Source of the DNA: Lysobacter sp. Root76
Lineage (GTDB): Bacteria; Pseudomonadota; Gammaproteobacteria; Xanthomonadales; Xanthomonadaceae
Length of the DNA: 64,000 nt
Reading direction: 5' to 3'
NCBI RefSeq assembly: GCF_001428685.1
Contig: NZ_LMIK01000004.1
Coordinates: 190,233-254,232, forward strand
A model generated the notes under the pieces. The model was not told where the DNA came from, searched no databases, and saw only the letters and a program-made list of their open reading frames with translations. This document shows positions 7,770-14,910 of this stretch, piece after piece. Made by a program: the position numbers and the translations under genes. Each line of letters starts with the position of its first letter. Positions within the stretch are counted from its first letter, which is position 1.

Positions 7770-8922
7770 TCACAGCCTCTGTCTTGATGTTTGCGTGAGA
7801 AAGATTGAACGACTTTCGCTTTGCGGAGATGGTTCTATCAAATCTGAACACCTTGCGGAATGAGTACTCTTTCGCAATTTCCTCAAGCGTGTGGGCGTTG
7901 TCAATTATCCGCCCGTGAATTTTTGAACGCCCCACGACAAAGCACGCGTAGCCTCCTTTGATAAGGACCTCATCTATGAGGTTAAACGCACCCCTCATTT
8001 GGTCCCAGAACGTGTGCTCCGTGTGGTGCTCCTTCTTGAAGAAGTGAGCCCTAGCTCCAATCTCCGCGTCCTTGACAGCTAAAGGATCGAAGCCTAGCCA
8101 CCACATTCGGTACTTGTGATAGAGCCAATATTCATAGGCATTAGGATACGGGGGCGATGTAACGACAAGACCCACCTTCTGTTTGATGGCGCTTGCATCT
8201 AGCGTCAGCGTGTTCGCCTGAATCACGCGCGCAGGCGTTTGAGACCAATCGCGCGCTTGCAGAGCGGCATCAATCCTATTCACCGCATTCCTAAAGCCAG
8301 AGAAGACCTCCGTTCTGCCAACGGTCTTCTCAATGGCGGCGTATCTGGTATCGCTTTCTTGATTTGAAACGCGCACCAAAATTGACGAAAGTGCTAAGCG
8401 AAAAATATCGTGAAAGGCAGCGTATTCAGCGGCGTCAAGCTCCTCCAGGAGTGAGCTGATCGCATTCTGAATATCAGGCTTGAACCAATGGTCAAGGTTC
8501 GGGATGTCCCAACGCCTTGGCGAACTGTTTCGAGCCGCTCGACTACAAACACGATCCGCAGCCTCAAGTAAGTCGACGGGAGTTTTGCCTGTCTTCACAC
8601 GAGCGATCATGCAAGCAATCGGATTGACATCAATGCCAATCGAACGCATGCCAAGGCGCTGTGCCGAAAGCAATGTAGTGCCGCTGCCAGAGAACGGATC
8701 CAGGACCACAGAACCCTTTGCCAAGGGCAGCGTGCTCATCAGTGCATAAGGAATATCGGCGATAAACTTCGCCGGATACGGGTGTATGCTTTCGATTGGA
8801 TGTGCAGGCTCTCTTACCTCAAAATTCCAGTTGATATTGGAAAGCAACTGTTCAACTGGCAGAGAACTACGCTCTTCGTAGGCGTTATTTGGCGCCGCAG
8901 TTGATCGCTGTTCCTGAAGCAT
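7753..8922 (-). CDS. DNA methyltransferase of the restriction-modification operon (first)
   Basis: A 389-residue DNA amino-methyltransferase, first gene of the operon. Motif I is VVLDPFSGSGTTLLSA (72-87) and the catalytic motif is VVTSPPYPNAYEYW (253-266). Motif order (SAM site before TSPPY) matches its neighbour, but the two share little sequence outside the motifs, which suggests they modify different strands or half-sites. The C terminus contains GGYACFVVGRSKIHGR, the strand near the end of the methyltransferase fold. Transcription must start in the 296-bp gap upstream (8923-9218), where no clear promoter could be fixed by eye. Confidence 0.85.
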   Translation of the reverse strand: MLQEQRSTAAPNNAYEERSSLPVEQLLSNINWNFEVREPAHPIESIHPYPAKFIADIPYALMSTLPLAKGSVVLDPFSGSGTTLLSAQRLGMRSIGIDVNPIACMIARVKTGKTPVDLLEAADRVCSRAARNSSPRRWDIPNLDHWFKPDIQNAISSLLEELDAAEYAAFHDIFRLALSSILVRVSNQESDTRYAAIEKTVGRTEVFSGFRNAVNRIDAALQARDWSQTPARVIQANTLTLDASAIKQKVGLVVTSPPYPNAYEYWLYHKYRMWWLGFDPLAVKDAEIGARAHFFKKEHHTEHTFWDQMRGAFNLIDEVLIKGGYACFVVGRSKIHGRIIDNAHTLEEIAKEYSFRKVFRFDRTISAKRKSFNLSHANIKTEAVIVFEK

Positions 8923-9218
8923 TTCTTGACACCCTTCTAGCAGTCTTTCGATTGGTTCTGTTCACTGGCGCGATGGAATAACGGTGGATTGCCATCAGCC
9001 TCATGCAGATTCTCACCGGAACGCGTCGCTTGAGCTGCGACACACACCCGTGAGAACTCAAATGCCTCGACGCCCCAGCTTTGCCATCACACCATTCAAA
9101 AACAATGACTTACGAAATTTAGCCATAGTCCTTCGCTGGCTAAGTACAGCCTAAAGTTAGTCGTTTGGCTAGCAACTTCTCAGCCGGCGACGTCCGTGCC
9201 GCGCCGCTCCTTGGTCGC

Positions 9219-9929
9219 TTAGGGGAATGAGCCCAGCCCAACCGCTTCGATCGAGGCTTTGACCCGCCTCAGGTACCGACTCACGGTCGCCGCCATTACG
9301 TTCTTCTTGTTTGCCCGGATGCCCGCCGGGTCTTTGGGCTTGAGCTTGTGTTCCATTTGGAACCCGTGAAGCGTGTCGCCTACACGCCATAGCGGCATCC
9401 CCGGATTCGCCTTCCAGTGGTCGTACACCGCCAAGCCCTGCTTCAGCGCCGGGATGTTCGGCTGTCCCTGGACCTGATATCGGGCTCGGCTCTTCTTCGC
9501 CAACTGATGACCGCGCTTGCCCTTGTGATGCTCGGCAAGTAGGTTTTTGATCCGCTTCTCCAAGAACCGCTTCGGCAACCCAAGCGGTAGCGAGATCGTT
9601 AACGTTGATCCGTCCAGCACAAGTGCGGACGGGTCGGAGATGACACGAACGGTGTCCTCTGCGGTTGGCTCTGCAAACAGGTGGACGCCGCGCTTACCCC
9701 ACCATGCCTTGAAGTCATCGTCGCGGACGTTCCCAAAGTCCGCATAGACCTTTCCCAGCCTCCCTCTTCCGCTTGCGGCACAGGTAGCGAGATACGACTC
9801 ATTGCGCCTCAGATAAGCCCACCACCAGTAGTAGACGGACTGCTGCCACGCGCGGACGGGGTTCGGTCGCGTCTTCGTTCCGAATGTCGGGTGCTTGTAA
9901 GGGAAGTGCCGTTGTCCCGATCTAGCCAC
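9219..9929 (-). CDS. Hypothetical protein (236 aa), duplicated in the element
   Basis: Not recognised. A basic protein with a Trp/Tyr-rich N-terminal segment (AWQQSVYYWWWAYLRRN, about 27-43), a region like a helical DNA-binding protein in the middle (QLAKKSRARYQVQG) and a C-terminal basic helix (TVSRYLRRVKASIEA). A truncated relative of this C terminus lies at 5023-5151, on the other side of the restriction operon. Base composition is intermediate between the element and the host. It is transcribed toward the restriction operon; the gap between stop and the next start is 296 bp, so it may be separate. DNA binding is a guess from charge and aromatic content. Confidence 0.65.
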   Translation of the reverse strand: MARSGQRHFPYKHPTFGTKTRPNPVRAWQQSVYYWWWAYLRRNESYLATCAASGRGRLGKVYADFGNVRDDDFKAWWGKRGVHLFAEPTAEDTVRVISDPSALVLDGSTLTISLPLGLPKRFLEKRIKNLLAEHHKGKRGHQLAKKSRARYQVQGQPNIPALKQGLAVYDHWKANPGMPLWRVGDTLHGFQMEHKLKPKDPAGIRANKKNVMAATVSRYLRRVKASIEAVGLGSFP

Positions 9930-10002
9930 GCCTCACCTGTTCATTAACACTTTAATTGCAGTCTATAGGCTGTTCGTCGTTAATCACAAGCCCCGTTGAG
10001 AA

Positions 10003-10042
10003 AATATGCACACCAGATGGAACTATTTCCATCGGGCATATT
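10003..10042. promoter_or_regulatory. Nested inverted repeat, candidate operator
   Basis: GATGGAA-CTAT-TTCCATC (10016-10033) is a perfect 7-bp inverted repeat, and it sits inside a second one, AATATGC (10003-10009) with GCATATT (10036-10042). The centre is about 40 bp before the ATG at 10062 and about 95 bp before the divergent gene starting at 9929, so it could control either or both. Confidence 0.45.
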
Positions 10043-10061
10043 CACTCAATAGGAGCTTACA

Positions 10062-10700
10062 ATGAAAGCCGTAATCATTAACACCAGTACTGACTCTGAG
10101 CTGGTCTCGGCTGACGTAGTCGAACTCAGCAATGAGTTCAACACCTTTGCCCAAAAGACCGCTGAGAGCATCTTGGCAATGGGGTTGACCGTCGCGAAGG
10201 CGAAGCGCCTCTCAGCAAGTGACTTCGAGACCTTTTGCAAACTGATCCGTTACGAATCTGACTCCAGCGCGATCCGCAAGCTTGAGCAAATCGGAAAGAG
10301 GTATGACGCGCTGCACAGGCACGTCGACAAACTCCCGTCGGCATGGACCACGATCTATCGTTTGTGCACTTTGGACGACAGCGCAATTGACGCCTCCGCA
10401 GCGTCGGGCGCTCTGAATCCGACAATCAAGGGAAGCGATCTGATCGCACTGTGCGGTGCTGCCAAGAGCTCTCGTGGCGCTAAGAACGCGAAGTCCACTA
10501 CGGCAAGGGCACCAGCTGATTCGGCTGTTCCAAATGGAACAGATATGGTGGTTCGGTTCACGACTACCATTGATGAAACGCAGATCGTGACGCTCCGCCG
10601 CGTATGCAAACTGCTCCGTGAGGTCGATGCCGAAATCGCCCTGTCGAACAAGCTCGACGCAGTTCTCAACCAAGCCGTTGAGATGAAGGAGGCTGCGTGA
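10062..10700 (+). CDS. Hypothetical protein (212 aa) upstream of the clamp-loader-like ATPase
   Basis: Not recognised with certainty. The N-terminal half (about 20-110) is helical and charged (ELSNEFNTFAQKTAESILA ... LSASDFETFCKLI ... LPSAWTTIYRLCTLDD), reminiscent of DUF3102-like or plasmid/phage DNA-associated proteins that count helices of this kind. A low-complexity Ala/Lys/Ser linker (about 130-155) leads to a C-terminal helix pair. AGGAG stands 6 nt before the ATG. Its stop overlaps the start of the ATPase gene (GTGATG), so the two are coupled and probably act together. A replication or partition role is an inference from that pairing. Confidence 0.7.
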   Translation: MKAVIINTSTDSELVSADVVELSNEFNTFAQKTAESILAMGLTVAKAKRLSASDFETFCKLIRYESDSSAIRKLEQIGKRYDALHRHVDKLPSAWTTIYRLCTLDDSAIDASAASGALNPTIKGSDLIALCGAAKSSRGAKNAKSTTARAPADSAVPNGTDMVVRFTTTIDETQIVTLRRVCKLLREVDAEIALSNKLDAVLNQAVEMKEAA

Positions 10701-11323
10701 TGCGACGCAATGCGGATTGGGCGCAACGATACCGCCCGACGACCTTAGATGACATGGTTCTACCGGACCGCATGATCAAGCGGCTAGATCGGCTCGTACA
10801 CGCAAAAGGCGGCATGTCACTGCTCTTCCACGGTCACCCAGGAACGGGCAAGACAACGGCAGCAAAACTCCTCAACCCTGACGCGACCATTTATATCAAC
10901 TGCACGGCGAGCAGCTCAATCGAGATGGTCCGCAATCTTCACCGGACATGCTCAAGCATGACGCTGGAAGGCACGCGTCGCCTGGTACTTCTCGATGAAG
11001 CCGATTTCATGTCAAAGGAAGCTCAAGCTGCCTTGCGCGGAGTTGTCGAGGAGCTCTCGATCACAAACGATTTCGTCATGACTGCAAACGACCCCGAGCG
11101 CTTGAGTGACGCGATGAAGTCAAGGTTCCTGCCCGTTTCGTTTGACTTCTTGAAAGACGAAGAGCTGATGGGACGAGCCGAAAGGAGGCTTGAACTAATC
11201 CTACGTGCGGAAGGTCACGGTAGCCCATCGCCATCTGTCATTCGATCGATTGTTAGAGATGCATTCCCTGACTTGCGGCGAATGATAAAGCTGCTGCAGT
11301 TTGAAGTAGGTGGGAGTAGCTAG
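10700..11323 (+). CDS. AAA+ clamp-loader-like ATPase (phage T4 gp44 / RFC small-subunit type)
   Basis: A 207-residue AAA+ ATPase. It opens with the RFC-box-like AQRYRPTTLDDMVLP (8-22), as in T4 gp44 and archaeal RFC small subunits. Walker A is GHPGTGKTT (45-53), Walker B is LVLLDEAD (95-102), sensor 1 is MTAND (127-131), and SRF (141-143) stands where clamp loaders have the SRC arginine-finger motif. The family is usually about 320 residues; here the C-terminal collar domain used for oligomerisation is missing or very short. No sliding clamp or polymerase gene is nearby. ATG 10700 is preferred (AAGGAGG 6 nt upstream); GTG 10697 is possible. Confidence 0.82.
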   Translation: MRRNADWAQRYRPTTLDDMVLPDRMIKRLDRLVHAKGGMSLLFHGHPGTGKTTAAKLLNPDATIYINCTASSSIEMVRNLHRTCSSMTLEGTRRLVLLDEADFMSKEAQAALRGVVEELSITNDFVMTANDPERLSDAMKSRFLPVSFDFLKDEELMGRAERRLELILRAEGHGSPSPSVIRSIVRDAFPDLRRMIKLLQFEVGGSS

Positions 11324-11340
11324 CAGTGAAAGATCACCAT

Positions 11341-11368
11341 CAAAGCCCGGTCGTGAGATCGGGCTTTG
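11341..11368. terminator. Bidirectional terminator between convergent genes
   Basis: CAAAGCCCG (11341-11349) pairs with CGGGCTTTG (11360-11368) around a 10-nt loop, followed by TCGTTATTGCCTTTT. It sits between the stop of the ATPase gene and the stop of the convergent small-gene cluster, serving both strands. Confidence 0.7.
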
Positions 11369-11371
11369 TCG

Positions 11372-11581
11372 TTATTGCCTTTTGTCCGTGTCAGAAGCAT
11401 TACGATCTTGCGCCAGCAGGTTTCCCGGATGCGGATTCTTCAACCAAAGCATCGTTGCATGGAGGAGCCTACGAACGGCTTCACTTTCGCTGATGACGTT
11501 TTCCCGCGCGTACGTCTCAACCTCACGCACTAGGTCATCTGATAGGCGATAGTTCCTGTGCCTTGAATAGCGCTTAGTCAC
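11372..11581 (-). CDS. Ribbon-helix-helix protein
   Basis: A 69-residue protein with the ribbon-helix-helix pattern of CopG/ParD-type DNA-binding proteins: a short strand (HRNYRLSDDLVREVETYA, about 7-24) followed by the turn and helix ISESEAVRRLL (about 29-39). The GTG at 11581 is chosen because AAGGGGG lies just upstream and it overlaps the stop of the preceding gene by 8 nt (GTGACTAA). Last of three overlapping small genes, so probably co-expressed with them. Could be an antitoxin or a local regulator; no toxin fold was recognised among its partners. Confidence 0.65.
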   Translation of the reverse strand: MTKRYSRHRNYRLSDDLVREVETYARENVISESEAVRRLLHATMLWLKNPHPGNLLAQDRNASDTDKRQ

Positions 11582-11747
11582 TTGCGCCCCCTTGGCTCTG
11601 TTGAGCAAACGATCCGACGCATGGATGGCTTTCGATTACGCATCGCTCAACATCATTCCGGACTGTCTCGAATGCCTTTGAGTTGATTACGCAGCTCGGA
11701 TCACTGAGCATCTTCATTAGCTCGATCCACTCTGAAACCGAAATCAC
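11574..11747 (-). CDS. Small hypothetical protein (57 aa)
   Basis: A short gene starting at GTG 11747 (MISVSEWIELMKMLSDPS ...) with an excellent ribosome-binding site AAGGGAGG 6 nt upstream. Its start overlaps the stop of the 68-residue gene by GTGA and its end overlaps the ribbon-helix-helix gene. Three cysteines (CVINS, RCVI, PCVG) are spread through it. No family recognised. The overlaps on both sides are the main evidence that it is real. Confidence 0.55.
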   Translation of the reverse strand: MISVSEWIELMKMLSDPSCVINSKAFETVRNDVERCVIESHPCVGSFAQQSQGGASD

Positions 11748-11950
11748 CTGATACCTCCCTTCTTGCGCTCAAGAAGAACAACATGCACACGCCTTCCAGC
11801 CCGTAGCATTGTTCGGACACGTTCGCCGATAGCGCGAAGCTCTCCTTCCGTCTCAGGCTCAGACTCGGCAATGAACTCTACAGAGCTTGAACCAAGTGCT
11901 CGAACCAGCTCAAGCTTTGACTTAACTTTCTTCTCTTCTACTAGACTCAT
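11744..11950 (-). CDS. Small hypothetical protein (68 aa)
   Basis: First gene of a three-gene overlapping cluster. AAGGAA lies 6 nt before the ATG. The protein is acidic in the middle (FIAESEPETEGELRAIGERV) and basic at the end (RAGRRVHVVLLERKKGG), with a probable helix in between. No family recognised. Directly upstream are two GC-rich hairpins (11971-12001), so transcription probably starts near or beyond them. Confidence 0.55.
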   Translation of the reverse strand: MSLVEEKKVKSKLELVRALGSSSVEFIAESEPETEGELRAIGERVRTMLRAGRRVHVVLLERKKGGIR

Positions 11951-12503
11951 CTATATTTCCTTCTCAGTAACGCGGGCATAGCCCGCGCGGCGCAAAGCGC
12001 CGGGCTTAGGTTTTTGATCCATCATTACGGCAGGGTTCGCTAGATGCACTTTCCCCGATGAAGGGAAAGTGCAATCTGATCGTTACGTCTAGGGACGCCA
12101 TCAGCAGCGCGTTACGGGGCTCCAGCAAATGGTTGCTGGGAGGGGCGGTTGTCCTGTCTCCCTATACCCCGCGCTCTCACGAACAACGGGAGCCCATGCA
12201 GGCAAACGCGCCTACGTTGCATGGGCTTGAAGGTTACAAGTGCGGCAGAGCCTTCATCGTGGCGATAGGTTTACGCACCCCGTTCGCCTTTGGTGCTTCA
12301 TGATAAGAATTCGGGGACTTACTCGCTTACCGTCGACTCTGACGCGGAGCAGTGTCCATCGCGCACAATATTTATTTTGGGAGGCACAACCATCCAGGCA
12401 GCGCATTTGTCAGCGCCAAGGTGTAAGGATGGAGTCGGCTCCGTACTACTATTTAGCACTCTTCGTTGCCCGCAAACTGGCAATTTCGTCTTGTTTTGAG
12501 CGG
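11951..12503. other. Hairpin-rich non-coding stretch of the element
   Basis: No protein-coding gene is supported across about 550 bp, but four perfect inverted repeats are: CGCGGGC-ATA-GCCCGCG (11971-11987), GGCGC-AAA-GCGCC (11989-12001), GCACTTTCCC with GGGAAAGTGC (12046-12072, 7-nt loop), and AGCCCATGCA with TGCATGGGCT (12191-12227, 17-nt loop that can pair further through GGC/GCC). Could be a structured RNA, an origin or a regulatory region. Confidence 0.45.
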
Positions 12504-12836
12504 TTACCCGATTCGGATCCAAGATTCCTCTTCTCGGTCGCTCTCCCAAACTTCAACCCAATCGTCGCCAGCTCTTTGATGAGCGCGTGAGATCCAAACG
12601 TGCTCAAAGGAAGCCCATCCTTCTTCGAAGCCTGCGATTTGGAGATTCGCACCGGAAATTCTCTCTCGTACAGTCTCAAGAGCCGAATCTAGATCACATG
12701 CAACTACGGTCACGCTGCTTCTGAATTGACCTGCAAACGAGAGCGAATCGGCAATAATCCGATCTGAACTCTGTTTATTGACTAGGCTCGCGCCCGTGAC
12801 GCTTAGATACCCAGCGTACTCAATGTTGTATTCCAT
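12504..12836 (-). CDS. Hypothetical protein (110 aa)
   Basis: Not recognised. A small soluble acidic protein with several tryptophans near the C terminus (FEEGWASFEHVWISR ... DDWVEVWESDREEESW). GGGAG lies 7 nt before the ATG. AT-richer codon use than the host matches the element. It is transcribed away from the lipoprotein gene and into the hairpin-rich stretch. The first strands (EYNIEYAGYLSVTG) suggest an alpha/beta fold. No functional hint from neighbours. Confidence 0.5.
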   Translation of the reverse strand: MEYNIEYAGYLSVTGASLVNKQSSDRIIADSLSFAGQFRSSVTVVACDLDSALETVRERISGANLQIAGFEEGWASFEHVWISRAHQRAGDDWVEVWESDREEESWIRIG

Positions 12837-12971
12837 ACAATGACTCCCGCTTCCAGCTGCGGCGGAATTGCCGGCTGTTGGTAGTCATATGTAGTACGCA
12901 TTCAGCGCCTCGCCTCCGACTCGCCCGGGAGGGGAGGCGCGATCAAAAACTCCATGTCATGACCCAAAAGA

Positions 12972-12994
12972 GAAGGCGGGCAATGCCCGCCTTC
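12972..12994 (-). terminator. Terminator hairpin of the lipoprotein gene
   Basis: GAAGGCGGGC (12972-12981), loop AAT, GCCCGCCTTC (12985-12994): a perfect 10-bp stem just past the stop codon at 13004. On the minus strand it is followed by TCTTTTGGG. Confidence 0.7.
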
Positions 12995-13003
12995 CATAAC
13001 GCA

Positions 13004-14305
13004 TTAGAGCGCGTCAAGCTCTCTTGTTCTCGTGTCAATCTGCTCGGTCAAACAGTCCACATCGCCGCAAGCATCGCGCACACTCGTCCTCCACCGGTTC
13101 TGATCGTTCTGTAACGCAACCTTGTCTGCCGAACGCGCCCGAGCCGCCTTATAGGACGCGGCGAGCTCACGATCCATCTCGGCGAGTCCAGCATCGGAGC
13201 AGATTAGACGCTCGGTGTTGGTGGACGCCTTCGCACAATTGAAACTCGCCTGTATCGGTGCACCTTGAGTCTCAGTAATGGCAGCCACCACTGACGAATC
13301 ACCGGCAAAGATCGGTTCATTCCCGCCACACGCCGCCAGCACATTGGTGACTGCCGTGGATGCGTTAACGTGAAGACCGAACTGTCCAGCGCCGTTGTTG
13401 ATCTCAATGTCGAAGGGGAACAGTTGCCGTATAACGCCGCCCCAGTTCACCACGCCTGCCCGCATCGTATCGACCTTCATGCCCTGCTTAACCCGGATCA
13501 ACTCCAAGTCGAGTGGTCCGACGCCGGTGAAGTCCATTCGGTTGCTGTTCGCTTTGCTTATACCGAAGTTGCGCTCCAGCGTGCGCACCTGCGCATTGTT
13601 GAACTTGACTCGACCAATACCGACCGCGTCGATCGCACCGGGTTTACCCGCGATTAGGTCAACCGCCGACTGGCGACGAACGAGTTCGTATTTGAAGTTG
13701 CTCTCAATCGACGGATTCGACGGATCGCCAATGTACGACTCGAACCAGAAGCCCGCCTCTTTAGCGTTCGGCTTACAGTAGACCGTGACATCTATGGCTG
13801 CGTTCCGATCAGGAAAGCCAAATGTGCGTCGTGCCGTTTGAACATCGCCATCCATAGCAGAACCCTTTCGCTCTTCGACCCAGCCACCGGCTGCGTTACC
13901 TCCGGAGCTATCAACTTTGGCGGCTCCGGCATTGCCGGAATCCTTTCCACCGCCAAGCGCGCACGCCATGGTCTCGCCCAGGAAGTCCGTGGCGTATTTC
14001 TCTTGCTCCGTCTTGGGGAGTCCGTTGACGTGCTTTTCCATCGCGGCATTCAGCTCATCCCAGCGCTTCGCCTTGTCCGGGTTCTTCGTCTTCCACGCCT
14101 CGTCGGTGAAGTTCGGTTGAGCCGCCTTCTCCGACGCCTTCTCGCAGGTTAAGGCAACCAATTCTGCTTTCACCTCGTCCGGCGACAACGCTGATACCAA
14201 TTTGGCGCCACTTCGGCTCTCATCTTGATCTGCCGCCGAACAGCTAACGACGAGCACAGTGAGTGCCGCCACGCATACCCCTGCCTTCCAACCAACCAGC
14301 TTCAT
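13004..14305 (-). CDS. Lipoprotein with C-terminal LprI/DUF1311 domain
   Basis: A 433-residue probable lipoprotein. The signal peptide ends in a lipobox VVSC with Cys22. The middle (about 100-340) is not recognised; it contains a beta-rich section around the phrase FGLHVNASTAVTNVLAACGG. The C-terminal 80 residues match the LprI-like (DUF1311) pattern: Cys-rich helices FNCAKASTNTERLICSD and YKAARARSADK with QNRWRTSVRDACGDVDCL. Proteins with this domain are secreted; some inhibit lysozyme. Cargo of the element, so a role in protecting the cell envelope is possible but unproven. Its own terminator follows at 12972-12994. Confidence 0.75.
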   Translation of the reverse strand: MKLVGWKAGVCVAALTVLVVSCSAADQDESRSGAKLVSALSPDEVKAELVALTCEKASEKAAQPNFTDEAWKTKNPDKAKRWDELNAAMEKHVNGLPKTEQEKYATDFLGETMACALGGGKDSGNAGAAKVDSSGGNAAGGWVEERKGSAMDGDVQTARRTFGFPDRNAAIDVTVYCKPNAKEAGFWFESYIGDPSNPSIESNFKYELVRRQSAVDLIAGKPGAIDAVGIGRVKFNNAQVRTLERNFGISKANSNRMDFTGVGPLDLELIRVKQGMKVDTMRAGVVNWGGVIRQLFPFDIEINNGAGQFGLHVNASTAVTNVLAACGGNEPIFAGDSSVVAAITETQGAPIQASFNCAKASTNTERLICSDAGLAEMDRELAASYKAARARSADKVALQNDQNRWRTSVRDACGDVDCLTEQIDTRTRELDAL

Positions 14306-14332
14306 GCTTGCCCCCTATCAGGCGACTATGGA

Positions 14333-14380
14333 ACTTTAAAGTAGTCTACCTTTGAAGCTGTAGAGCTAAAAGGAGGCTAC
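14333..14380. promoter_or_regulatory. Promoter/operator region of the XRE regulator
   Basis: The 10-bp palindrome ACTTTAAAGT (14333-14342) is followed by an imperfect pair AGTAGTCTACCTTT (14340-14353) and AAAAGGAGGCTACT (14368-14381). Such repeats before an XRE gene usually bind its own product. AGGAGG at 14371-14376 lies 20 nt from the ATG, too far to be an ideal ribosome-binding site. Confidence 0.4.
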
Positions 14381-14395
14381 TCATAGGGTGTCGGT

Positions 14396-14617
14396 ATGAC
14401 CGACCACCTGCTCCGTAACCTTGGGAGGGCGCTTAGGGCGCGGCGCGAAGCTGCTGGCTTTAGCCAAGAAAGCTACGCGGACACCATAGGGATGCATCGC
14501 ACCTACTACAGCGCAGTGGAGCGCGGAGAGAAGAACCTGCAACTAGACACCCTGAAGCGAATTTGCGATGGACTCGGGTGCCGCCTGTGGGAGGTGCTGA
14601 GGGATGCCGAGGGGTAG
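14396..14617 (+). CDS. XRE-family helix-turn-helix regulator
   Basis: A 73-residue single-domain HTH protein. The motif runs FSQESYADTIGMHRTYYSAVERGEK with the recognition helix around MHRTYYSAVE. Length and sequence resemble controller (C) proteins of restriction-modification systems and small phage-type repressors alike. It is 5.5 kb from the restriction operon with other genes between, so a general element regulator is the safer reading. It is convergent with the 89-residue gene; the two stops are 7 bp apart. An upstream palindrome (14333-14342) suggests autoregulation. Confidence 0.85.
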   Translation: MTDHLLRNLGRALRARREAAGFSQESYADTIGMHRTYYSAVERGEKNLQLDTLKRICDGLGCRLWEVLRDAEG

Positions 14618-14623
14618 CCCCGA

Positions 14624-14893
14624 CTAGCCTGCCGAGATTACAAATACCTCTTTCAGGCACACCCGCACGGACCTGCGATCACGCATCAAGCGAGCAGTCC
14701 ACTTCCGGTGGATCGAGTACACAAGCTCCGGGTAGAACAGCTTCCCCCGAGGGCTGAGCTGACCCGACGAGTTCAATTCATCCGCGATCTGGGCGAACTC
14801 CAAGCCCAACTGGTCCCGCAGCCGCAGGACCAGCTCCGCCAGCGCCCGGTGCCCGTCAGTGTGGCGGGGCTGCCATAGCTGGGGGGTGGTCAC
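14624..14893 (-). CDS. Hypothetical protein (89 aa) at the glmS end of the element
   Basis: A small basic protein read from GTG 14893. The middle segment (IADELNSSGQLSPRGKLFYPELVYSIHRKW split over about 37-65) looks like the Recombinase-domain helices of large serine recombinases, where a phrase of the kind 'IA..LN..G..T.RGK.W....V..I' is common. It has no catalytic domain. It lies between attR and the XRE gene, the place where recombination directionality factors or integrase fragments are often found. Translation upstream of the GTG stays open into glmS antisense, so the start is uncertain; no strong ribosome-binding site was seen. Confidence 0.5.
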   Translation of the reverse strand: MTTPQLWQPRHTDGHRALAELVLRLRDQLGLEFAQIADELNSSGQLSPRGKLFYPELVYSIHRKWTARLMRDRRSVRVCLKEVFVISAG

Positions 14894-14910
14894 AATGACC
14901 GTATAGCTCA

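Noticed and set aside
12058-12590. Overlapping plus-strand frames in the hairpin-rich block of the element
   Set aside because: None has a ribosome-binding site or domain-like composition and they run across the hairpins and antisense into the 110-codon gene.
14396-14617. XRE protein as controller (C) protein of the restriction operon
   Set aside because: The fold and size allow it, but it lies 5.5 kb away on the other strand behind unrelated genes, and no matching C-box was found before the methyltransferase gene. Kept as a general regulator.
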